A stretch of DNA of 64,000 bases. Origin: Idiomarina sp. X4 (GTDB lineage: Bacteria; Pseudomonadota; Gammaproteobacteria; Enterobacterales; Alteromonadaceae). How positions within the stretch are numbered: the stretch's first letter is position 1; every line of letters begins with the position of its first letter. Location: positions 2,542,001-2,606,000 of the forward strand of contig NZ_CP025000.1 in assembly GCF_002808045.1 (NCBI RefSeq), read 5' to 3'. The position numbers and the translations under genes were made by a program. Of the stretch, positions 57,357 to 64,000 are shown one piece after another. The notes below the pieces were generated by a model. The model did no database searches. It was not told where the DNA came from and saw only the letters and a list, made by a program, of their open reading frames with translations.

Positions 57357-57736
57357 AGACGATTAAATTCTCGCTGAAGGTTATAGTGATTGGAGGTTAC
57401 GTACTTTTCCATCGATTGCAACTGTGCCTCCAACTCATCGAACTCACGCTTTATGTCATGTATGGCGTCTCTTGGTGGCTCACCGCCCTGCCAAACCCTG
57501 GTTTTAACGTCGACTCGGTGCGAGTTCATATCGGGCTTTTTTTTGTCGAGAATCAACCACCCTGCTAAATACAACACAAAGAAAAAGCCTGATGCAAAGA
57601 TTAACCCAGTAAAGAATACGACTCGTACTAACCAAGGCTCAATATTGAGGTAGTCCCCTAAGCCAGCGCAAACACCAGCTATTTTGCCCTTTTCTGCATC
57701 GCGAGTCAGCTCCCTGCGTGACTTGGAAATACTCAT
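57353..57736 (-). CDS. pspC: phage shock protein C
   Basis: A 127-residue membrane protein. The N-terminal PspC domain has ELTRDAEKGKIAGVCAGLGDYLNIEPWLVRVVF, then a long hydrophobic helix (FTGLIFASGFFFVLYLAGWLIL). The C-terminal half is polar with a helix (AIHDIKREFDELEAQLQSMEKY). PspC with PspB senses inner-membrane stress and recruits PspA, which frees PspF. It overlaps pspB by 4 bases and ycjX by 4. Confidence 0.96.
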   Translation of the reverse strand: MSISKSRRELTRDAEKGKIAGVCAGLGDYLNIEPWLVRVVFFTGLIFASGFFFVLYLAGWLILDKKKPDMNSHRVDVKTRVWQGGEPPRDAIHDIKREFDELEAQLQSMEKYVTSNHYNLQREFNRL

Positions 57737-57975
57737 TGTCTGTCCCTCCAGCCTGGTGAGTCAGCATCCAGAATGCGTTCAAGCGTCTGCACGCGCTCAC
57801 GAATACGTTTCGCCTGGTCGGCTAAGAGCGCAAGTGACTCGCGCTCTTCCTCATTCAGCCCCTGGTTCATTTGGCGTTTGCTGCGGTAATGCAAGATTAT
57901 CCAAATTGGCGCAACAATCAGTACAAACAGAATCAGCGGCGCAACTAACATCCCGAAAATAGCTTCAATATCCAT
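57733..57975 (-). CDS. pspB: phage shock protein B
   Basis: An 80-residue protein with one N-terminal membrane helix (FGMLVAPLILFVLIVAPIWIIL) and a cytoplasmic coiled coil (NEEERESLALLADQAKRIRERVQTLERIL). This matches PspB, the partner of PspC in stress sensing. It starts 14 bases after pspA. Confidence 0.95.
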   Translation of the reverse strand: MDIEAIFGMLVAPLILFVLIVAPIWIILHYRSKRQMNQGLNEEERESLALLADQAKRIRERVQTLERILDADSPGWRDRQ

Positions 57976-57989
57976 CTTGATTTGCCTAT

Positions 57990-58667
57990 TTATTCAGAGT
58001 CTTTAGAGGACTTTGATTTCATGCGAGCGCGCAGAGCTTCCAACTCTTCATCAACTTTGCCTTCATTTTCCAATTCAGCAAACTCGTCGCGCAAGCTGCG
58101 TTTACCCATATCATAAGACTCTACTTGTGCTTCTAAGTCATCAATTTTTGCCTCGTAGCGATCAAAACGCTGCATGGCATCATCTACTTTAGAGCTATCG
58201 ACCTGTTTTTTCACCTGTAATCGGCTACTTGCAGTCTTCTGACGCATAAGAATTGCTTTCTGACGCGACTTAGCATCAGCCAGTTTTTCTTGAAGCTGTG
58301 CAATTTCATCGTTCAGTTTATCCAGCGACTCATCAACACGCTGCATTTCATTCTGTAACGCATCGACATTATCCTGCGCGCGGCTCTTTTCAATCAACGC
58401 CTGTCGAGCTAAGTCTTCGCGCTCCTTACTTAAGGCAAGTTCCGCTTTCGCTTCCCAGTCCGAGACTTCTTTTTCCATGCGTTCCTGTTGGCGTTGAATA
58501 TCTTTCTTCTCAGCTAACAGTCGAGCTGATGTCGAACGAACTTCGACCAATGTGTCTTCCATTTCCTGGATAATCAGACGCACCATTTTTTGCGGATCTT
58601 CGGCTTTATCTAATAACGCATTGATATTAGAGTTCACGATATCGCTAAAACGTGAAAAAATACCCAT
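57990..58667 (-). CDS. pspA: phage shock protein A
   Basis: A 225-residue (E. coli 222) ESCRT-III-like membrane-binding coiled-coil protein. The amphipathic N-terminus GIFSRFSDIVNSNINALLDKAEDP and LIIQEMEDTLVEVRS are diagnostic; helices run to about residue 220. It shores up damaged inner membranes and, when idle, inhibits PspF. First gene of the pspA-pspB-pspC-ycjX-ycjF operon. The ATG has AAGAGG nine bases upstream and a sigma-54-like promoter about 47 bases away. Confidence 0.97.
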   Translation of the reverse strand: MGIFSRFSDIVNSNINALLDKAEDPQKMVRLIIQEMEDTLVEVRSTSARLLAEKKDIQRQQERMEKEVSDWEAKAELALSKEREDLARQALIEKSRAQDNVDALQNEMQRVDESLDKLNDEIAQLQEKLADAKSRQKAILMRQKTASSRLQVKKQVDSSKVDDAMQRFDRYEAKIDDLEAQVESYDMGKRSLRDEFAELENEGKVDEELEALRARMKSKSSKDSE

Positions 58668-58713
58668 AATAAATTACCTCTTACATAGCTAATGATTTAT
58701 TCGCTCATACATT

Positions 58714-58731
58714 ATTCAAGTATCGAGCCAA
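58714..58731 (-). promoter_or_regulatory. sigma-54-like promoter of the psp operon
   Basis: On the minus strand TTGGCTCGATACTTGAAT matches the -24/-12 pattern TGGCAC-N5-TTGCW at most positions, keeping the GG at -24 and TTG at -12. The last base pair deviates from GC, as the E. coli pspA promoter is also known to do. An AT-rich region and an inverted AAAAAACC/GGTTTTTT pair lie upstream (about 58736-58774), possibly PspF or IHF sites. Confidence 0.65.
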
Positions 58732-58857
58732 CTTTTAAAAAACCAGTAATTATATGAATATTAAGGTTTTTTATATTTTGTGACATAGTCGGGTATTGCC
58801 CCGGTTCGTGAAATAGACTAATAATTAGCAAAAATAACTATAATTAAGGCTCAGTCG

Positions 58858-59937
58858 ATGAGTAACTCGCGTCCGTCAGACAATTTAATTGGCCAATCCA
58901 ACAGCTTTGTTGAAGTTCTGGAGCAGGTTTCGCAAATAGCTCCGCTGAATAAGCCCGTACTTATCATTGGTGAACGCGGTACCGGTAAAGAACTCATAGC
59001 AGCGCGTTGTCATTACCTATCGCAACGCTGGCAGCAACAATACCTAACGCTCAACTGCGCAGCCTTAAACGAAAATTTATTAGACAGCGAGCTGTTCGGG
59101 CACGAGGCCGGCGCGTTTACCGGCGCCGCTAAGCGTCATGAGGGGCGTTTTGAAAGAGCCGATGGTGGCTCTTTATTTTTAGATGAGCTGGCGAACACAT
59201 CATTACGAGTTCAGGAAAAGCTGTTGCGCGTCATCGAATACGGTCAATTTGAACGTGTCGGAGGACGTCAGCCGGTAAAAGTCGATACTCGCTTAATTGC
59301 GGCAACCAATGAAGATTTACCGACGCTTGCAGCGCAGGGTGAGTTTCGCTCTGATTTACTCGACCGTTTAGCCTTCGACGTTATAACACTGCCTCCGCTT
59401 AGAGAGCGACGTGAAGACATTATGTTGTTAGCGGAGCATTTTGCGGTGTCTATGGCTCGGGAAATGGAATTAGAATTGTTCAGTGGTTTTACCGAAAAAG
59501 CGCGTAAAATCATGCTGAATTATGACTGGCCCGGCAACGTTCGGGAGCTTAAAAATACGGTGGAACGGAGCCTTTACCGCTTAGGCAATGGTCATGTTCC
59601 TATCAATGATATTGTCTTGGATCCGTTTGACAGCCCATTTCGTCCCGGCGTTTCAGCGACGGCGCGCACAGCCGCTTCGACGGCTCTTAACTCAGCCCCG
59701 GAAGCGCCTGGCGATGCTAATGACTCAAAAGTCACCTCTGTATTAAAAGCCGATGAGCCGGTCGAATTTAAGCAGCTGTCGCAGGACTATGAAAAAGAAT
59801 TACTAAAACAAGCGCTCCGACTATCGCAGTTTAACCAAAAAAAGACAGCATCTTATCTTGGTTTAACCTATCATCAGCTAAGAGGCTATTTAAAGAAATA
59901 CCAACTGCTGGACGGAGCGGCCGCAAATAATGACTAA
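58858..59937 (+). CDS. pspF: sigma-54 activator of the psp operon
   Basis: A 359-residue bacterial enhancer-binding protein that lacks a receiver domain, as PspF does. Walker A is GERGTGKE, the sigma-54 contact motif GAFTGA is intact in ELFGHEAGAFTGAAK, Walker B is GGSLFLDEL, and the C-terminal Fis-type helix-turn-helix ends in KKTASYLGLTYHQLRGYLKKY. The first 250 residues closely follow E. coli PspF; a longer alanine-rich linker (about 265-300) makes it bigger than the 325-residue E. coli protein. It is divergent from pspA and its 3' end overlaps sapA by 8 bases. Confidence 0.96.
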   Translation: MSNSRPSDNLIGQSNSFVEVLEQVSQIAPLNKPVLIIGERGTGKELIAARCHYLSQRWQQQYLTLNCAALNENLLDSELFGHEAGAFTGAAKRHEGRFERADGGSLFLDELANTSLRVQEKLLRVIEYGQFERVGGRQPVKVDTRLIAATNEDLPTLAAQGEFRSDLLDRLAFDVITLPPLRERREDIMLLAEHFAVSMAREMELELFSGFTEKARKIMLNYDWPGNVRELKNTVERSLYRLGNGHVPINDIVLDPFDSPFRPGVSATARTAASTALNSAPEAPGDANDSKVTSVLKADEPVEFKQLSQDYEKELLKQALRLSQFNQKKTASYLGLTYHQLRGYLKKYQLLDGAAANND

Positions 59938-61561
59938 AGCGCTTTCTTTACTCATTTCAGCAACAACAATATTACTGGCCGGCTGTGAGCCTGGCACAGA
60001 AAAAGTAACGCCATTATCAGAAGGTATTATTTACTGCTCGGAGGGTAACCCTGATACTTTCAACCCACAGCTCATCACATCGGGCACGACTGTTGATGCG
60101 ACCGCCGCCCAACTTTATGACCGACTGATTGACTACGACGCTGAAAAGCAAGCCTTTGTGCCGGCGCTCGCCAAGCGCTGGGAGCCGCTCGACAACGGTA
60201 CCCGTTACCGCTTCTATTTGCGTGAAGACGTCAAGTTTCACTCAACCGATTACTTTTCACCCACCCGTGACTTTAACGCGGAAGACGTCCGCTTTAGCTT
60301 TAACCGCTGGCTTGATGAAACCAGCCTTTATCACAACGTCGGTGGCGGCAGCTATCCATTCTTTAGCGCTACCGGTCTGGATAAACTGATTCAGAAGGTT
60401 ATCAAAGTCGATGAAATGACCGTCGACATCGTGCTGAATAACGCCGATAGCTCCTTTTTGGCAAATTTGGCTACCGACTTTGCGATTATTCTCTCAGCAG
60501 AGTATGCACAACAACTCTCAGTAAAAGACGTACCTTATTTAATTGACTTAAAGCCGATAGGCACCGGACCTTATCGTTTCGAAAGCTTCCGCAAAGATGT
60601 ATTGATACGCTACACAAAGCACCCTGAATATTGGCGGGAGGGTCCGGGTATTGAGCAGCTTGTTTACTCAATTACCCCTAACGCCAACAAGCGAATGCTG
60701 AAGTTAGTGACCGGCGAATGTGATGTTATTCCCTACCCGCTAATCAGTGAGCTTCAAGCGCTTAATCGCGACGATATTGTGGTCACAAATGAAGTAAGCC
60801 CTAATGTCTCTTTTTGGGCTTTTAATACAAAAAAGCCACCGTTTGATGACCCGTTAGTTCGACAGGCGCTTAGTCATGCTATTAACCGCCAGGCGATTAT
60901 TGACACTATTTATTACGGTAACGCAGAGCTGGCACGCTCAATATTACCCCCAACATCCTGGGCTTACGACAACCAGGGCATTCAATACGGCTACGATCCC
61001 GAAAAAGCCAGAAAGCTACTTGAAGAAGCCGGATATGAGCAATTGACTATTAATATTTGGGCAATGCCGGTACAACGGGTTTACAACCCTAACGCACGCC
61101 GCATGGCCGAACTCATGCAGTCAGATCTTGCCCAGGTTGGCGTCAATGCACGTATTGTCTCTTATGAGTGGAATACCTTCAGACGACGCTTGTCACGCGG
61201 CGAGCACGATACCGTTTTAATCGGTTGGTACGCTGATAACGCTGACCCTGATAACTTCTTCAGGCCACTGCTAAGCTGCGCTGCCGTCGCTACCGGAGGA
61301 AATCGCGCCAACTGGTGTCATCCAGGCTTTGATGAGTTGCTCTACGAAGCCATATCAACCACTGATGCCGCAGAGCGAAAAGCGTTGTATCAAAGTGCAC
61401 AACACATTCTGAATCAACAATTACCCCTTTTGCCTATTGCTCACTCACGTCGCTACCAGGCGCAAAAAAAGACGGTTCGAGGTGTGCAGTTACCGCCGTA
61501 TGGCGGCATTAACTTTCGTTTAGCCACCAAAGTGACACCGGCTGAGGAGAACGCCCAATGA
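59930..61561 (+). CDS. sapA: SapA-type peptide-binding lipoprotein
   Basis: A 543-residue ABC substrate-binding protein of family 5. The signal peptide ends in a lipobox (ILLAGCEPG), so it is membrane-anchored, unlike soluble DppA. Typical stretches are GIIYCSEGNPDTFNPQL, VKFHSTDYFSPTRDFNAEDVRFSFNRW, IGTGPYRFESFRKD and AINRQAIIDTIYYGNAE. SapA binds antimicrobial peptides, heme or dipeptides in other bacteria. Overlaps pspF by 8 bases and sapB by 4. Confidence 0.93.
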   Translation: MTKALSLLISATTILLAGCEPGTEKVTPLSEGIIYCSEGNPDTFNPQLITSGTTVDATAAQLYDRLIDYDAEKQAFVPALAKRWEPLDNGTRYRFYLREDVKFHSTDYFSPTRDFNAEDVRFSFNRWLDETSLYHNVGGGSYPFFSATGLDKLIQKVIKVDEMTVDIVLNNADSSFLANLATDFAIILSAEYAQQLSVKDVPYLIDLKPIGTGPYRFESFRKDVLIRYTKHPEYWREGPGIEQLVYSITPNANKRMLKLVTGECDVIPYPLISELQALNRDDIVVTNEVSPNVSFWAFNTKKPPFDDPLVRQALSHAINRQAIIDTIYYGNAELARSILPPTSWAYDNQGIQYGYDPEKARKLLEEAGYEQLTINIWAMPVQRVYNPNARRMAELMQSDLAQVGVNARIVSYEWNTFRRRLSRGEHDTVLIGWYADNADPDNFFRPLLSCAAVATGGNRANWCHPGFDELLYEAISTTDAAERKALYQSAQHILNQQLPLLPIAHSRRYQAQKKTVRGVQLPPYGGINFRLATKVTPAEENAQ

Positions 61562-62571
61562 TTCGTTACCTTAGCAGCCGTTTATTTGTCTTTATTATCG
61601 CGTTCTTTTTGCTGACGGTATTCACCTTCTCATTGAACTTCTTCTTCCCTGGCGACGCACTCACTAACATGACTGGGGTACGGACTTTTAGTGATTACTA
61701 CCCGATCCTATCGGAGGCCAGAGGCACCGATAAAAATATTGCCTTACAATACATTAATTACATGCAGCACCTTCTCTCAGGCAATTGGGGAGCGTCATTG
61801 AGTTCAGGAGACTATGTCTTTAAACAGGCGTACCAACACCTCTTCGCATCGCTTGAGCTCATTATCGGCGCTTTGGTTCTGGCGGTTCTTATTGGCGTAC
61901 CCAGCGGCGTTTTGGCCGCCACGCAGTTTCGGGGGCCTATTGACAAAAGCGTCATCAGCCTGGCAATGGCCGGCTATTCAATTCCCGTGTTCTGGCTTGC
62001 TCAGCTACTGATTCTATTTTTCGCCGTCAAACTTGACTGGCTGCCTATAACTGGACAAATAAATCCACTGTATGGCATCGCGCCTAAATCCGGAGCCATT
62101 TTGCTTGATATTGCATTGAGTCACTCGGACTATAAAGCGGCGGCCTTTCAAGATGCACTCAAACACTTGATTCTGCCAGTCATTATATTATCGATAATGC
62201 CAATGATGCTGCTTCTAAGGCTGATGCGTAATGCCACTCAGGAAATGCTACAAAAACCCTATGTGAAAGCGGCACGAGCACGTGGTCTTAATGAGTTTCA
62301 GGTCTTATTAAAACACGCTGTGCCCAACGCAACGCAATCGGTTTTGCAGCAAGTACCACTGATTTTCAGCCTTCTACTCAGTAACAGTATTGTTATTGAG
62401 TCCATATTTAACTGGCCCGGCATAGGCAACTGGCTGGTACGAGCGATATTCGAAAGGGACTTTCCGGTCATACAGGCCTGTGTACTTATCATCGCCTTTA
62501 CCATTTTACTGTTTAACTTAATCGTGGATCTCTATCGTGGATGGCGATTCCCTATTGTAAGGCACGAATAA
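61558..62571 (+). CDS. sapB: Sap/Dpp-type ABC transporter permease
   Basis: A 337-residue inner-membrane permease with about six helices. It starts MIRYLSSRLFVFIIAFFLLTVFTFSL, and the EAA loop that contacts the ATPase lies in YVKAARARGLNEFQVLLKHAVPNA. It partners with SapC in the peptide transporter. Overlaps sapA by 4 bases; sapC starts 1 base after its stop. Confidence 0.95.
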   Translation: MIRYLSSRLFVFIIAFFLLTVFTFSLNFFFPGDALTNMTGVRTFSDYYPILSEARGTDKNIALQYINYMQHLLSGNWGASLSSGDYVFKQAYQHLFASLELIIGALVLAVLIGVPSGVLAATQFRGPIDKSVISLAMAGYSIPVFWLAQLLILFFAVKLDWLPITGQINPLYGIAPKSGAILLDIALSHSDYKAAAFQDALKHLILPVIILSIMPMMLLLRLMRNATQEMLQKPYVKAARARGLNEFQVLLKHAVPNATQSVLQQVPLIFSLLLSNSIVIESIFNWPGIGNWLVRAIFERDFPVIQACVLIIAFTILLFNLIVDLYRGWRFPIVRHE

Positions 62572-62572
62572 C

Positions 62573-63466
62573 ATGCCGCATATTAACCTTTACTACAAAG
62601 ACGAAAATCCAAGCCCGCTGACGTTAGTATGGCGGCGCTTTAATCAGCGTCTGCTGTCCATGACGGCATTGTACATACTGCTGGCAATGATTCTCGTGGT
62701 TATTTTCTCGCCCCTACTTGCGCCATATAGCACCTCCATGCAGTTTGCTAACGCAGTGTCTTTGCCGCCCTCCTGGACGGATCAAGGCAATATTCAGTTC
62801 CTTATGGGAACCGATGATTTGGGCCGGGACATGTTGTCTCGGTTGCTCATTGGCAGTATTTACAGTTTAGGACTGCCTATTCTTATGGTCGCCAGTTCAT
62901 CGATCGTTGGCATGATTATCGGCGCTGTGTTGGGCATTGACCGGACCATTAAATATCAAACATTTTCGCGGGTATTTGACACCCTGCTGTCTATTCCGTC
63001 TTTTTTAATGGCGCTTATCATCATTGCAATACTGGGCACCGGATTATTTAACGTTGCGCTGGCCATTACGTTGTCATTGATACCGCAGTTTATTTTCGTG
63101 ACCCGCAACGCCGTGCATCAGGAATGGCAAAAAGACTATGTCACCGCTTCACGCCTTAACGGTTGTTCTAAACGCTATCTGTTGTATCGGGTGATTTTGC
63201 CTAATATAACGCCCATATTGGTCATGCAACTGACGGTGTCTTTATCGGTTGCCATTATGGATATTGCGGCACTAAGTTTCCTCGGTCTTGGCATACAGTC
63301 CCCAACGCCTGAGTGGGGCAGCATGCTTGCACGCAGCCTGGACGAAGTTTATTTATCGCCTTGGTCAATGGTGTTGCCGGGCGTTACCCTATTCGTCACG
63401 ATAATGTCGATAAATATTGTTGGCGACAGCTTACGCCGCGCGCTCAGCGAAAGGGTGAACAGTTAA
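62573..63466 (+). CDS. sapC: Sap/Dpp-type ABC transporter permease
   Basis: A 297-residue permease with an N-terminal cytoplasmic stretch (MPHINLYYKDENPSPLTLVW) and about six helices. The FLMGTDDLGRDMLSRLLIGSIYSL segment is the standard periplasmic region of DppC/OppC-type subunits; the EAA loop is YVTASRLNGCSKRYLLYRVILPN. Its stop shares one base with the sapD start (TAATG). Confidence 0.95.
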   Translation: MPHINLYYKDENPSPLTLVWRRFNQRLLSMTALYILLAMILVVIFSPLLAPYSTSMQFANAVSLPPSWTDQGNIQFLMGTDDLGRDMLSRLLIGSIYSLGLPILMVASSSIVGMIIGAVLGIDRTIKYQTFSRVFDTLLSIPSFLMALIIIAILGTGLFNVALAITLSLIPQFIFVTRNAVHQEWQKDYVTASRLNGCSKRYLLYRVILPNITPILVMQLTVSLSVAIMDIAALSFLGLGIQSPTPEWGSMLARSLDEVYLSPWSMVLPGVTLFVTIMSINIVGDSLRRALSERVNS

Positions 63467-64000
63467 TGCAGTTACTTGATATCCGCAATTTAACCGTTGA
63501 AATGAAAACGCCGCACGGCACCGTCCGGGTGTTAGATAAAGTGAACTTACAACTCGGTAAAGGCGAAATTCACAGTCTTGTCGGCGAGTCCGGTTCGGGT
63601 AAAAGCCTGCTGGCAAAAGCCATTGTTGGTTTTGCCAGCCCTAACTGGGATGTCACGGCAGATAGGCTTTGGTGGAATGGCAAAGACTTATTAGCAATGA
63701 CCACTAAGCAACGCCGCGCCATTACCGGCCGTGACATGGCGATGATTTTTCAAGACCCCTATTCCTATTTAGACCCAAACAGTACTGTCGAACAGCAAAT
63801 TGTTGAAGCCATTCCTGAGGGCGACGTGCGCGGTACCTTTATGAGACGCCGTGTGGACAGAAAAACACGTGTTAAACGATTATTGCACCGCGTGGGTATT
63901 CGCGATCACGAGTCAGTTATTGATAGTTACCCATTTGAGCTTTCACAAGGGGTCGCACAAAAAGTCAGTATCGCTATTGCCATCGCTCACCGCCCTCGTC
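63466..64000 (+). CDS. sapD: Sap-type ABC transporter ATPase, cut by window end
   Basis: The first 178 codons of an ATPase begin MQLLDIRNLTVEMKTPHG at 63466. Walker A is GESGSGKS, the Q loop is FQDPYSYLDPN, and the signature region reads LSQGVAQKVSIAIAIAHRPR, close to the unusual SapD form rather than plain LSGGQ. It energises the SapBC channel. The end, and a sapF gene expected next, lie outside the window. Confidence 0.95.
   Translation, partial: MQLLDIRNLTVEMKTPHGTVRVLDKVNLQLGKGEIHSLVGESGSGKSLLAKAIVGFASPNWDVTADRLWWNGKDLLAMTTKQRRAITGRDMAMIFQDPYSYLDPNSTVEQQIVEAIPEGDVRGTFMRRRVDRKTRVKRLLHRVGIRDHESVIDSYPFELSQGVAQKVSIAIAIAHRPR

Noticed and set aside
58790..58857. Sigma-54 promoter for pspF on the plus strand
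   Set aside because: TGACAT and TTGC occur but are nine bases apart instead of five, so the spacing is wrong.

Overview
The window looks like the chromosome of a marine gammaproteobacterium of the order Alteromonadales, most likely Idiomarina or a close relative. This rests on gene content and order, not on a marker gene. It shows a complete phenylalanine/tyrosine degradation cluster with a TyrR-type regulator, many secreted or lipid-anchored peptidases (M14, M28, S9, gamma-glutamyltransferase), a rhombosortase-like protease, and the psp and sap operons next to each other. Together these suggest a cell that lives largely on peptides and amino acids.

Positions 1-8803 are the right-hand part of a genomic island. 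The evidence is a tyrosine recombinase (7212-8549) beside a 34-bp fragment that reproduces the 3' end of a tRNA-Pro gene (8770-8803). The sequence to the left is visibly more AT-rich and holds unfamiliar genes. The island carries a 1267-residue protein with an N-terminal SIR2 (NAD+-hydrolase type) domain. Directly upstream on the same strand is a gene with two copies of an HNH-like zinc-binding module. This pair is the best candidate in the window for an undescribed anti-phage system. Further left are a hypothetical gene, a small membrane protein whose 3' end runs into an attC-like element (possibly an orphan integron cassette), and the start of a truncated gene.

Positions 8813-14485 hold a light-sensing unit on the minus strand: heme oxygenase (makes biliverdin), a bacteriophytochrome fused to a GGDEF diguanylate cyclase, and an overlapping gene for a Fic-like protein with a degraded active site and a winged-helix tail. 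A chemoreceptor gene lies divergently.

Positions 14475-31568 are mostly housekeeping and accessory metabolism: a HIT protein, a small hydrolase, a periplasmic binding protein, a glutaredoxin-like protein, a flavin monooxygenase-like protein, asnA with divergent asnC, a large M14 peptidase, a CstA/cory-CC-star/ArsA-like ATPase operon, an MDR reductase, and an RND efflux pair behind an AcrR-type palindrome. Positions 31642-44115 hold M28 peptidase, DUF192, selO, a YvcK/CofD-like protein, dcd, mrp, metG, a PilZ protein, hspQ, hinT, a lipoprotein, ggt and rhombosortase.

Positions 44126-54882 are the aromatic amino acid block: phhA-phhB convert Phe to Tyr, and hpd-hmgA-fahA-maiA take 4-hydroxyphenylpyruvate to fumarate and acetoacetate. 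A S9 peptidase trails that operon and a TyrR/PhhR regulator lies between the two units. TyrR-box-like sites precede hpd and tyrR itself. A methionine gamma-lyase lies upstream of phhA.

Positions 54991-64000 hold the envelope-stress unit pspA-pspB-pspC-ycjX-ycjF with a sigma-54-like promoter. Divergent pspF overlaps and leads into sapABCD; sapD is cut by the window end. No rRNA, complete tRNA, CRISPR array or insertion sequence was seen. No gene-free stretch exceeds 300 bases.
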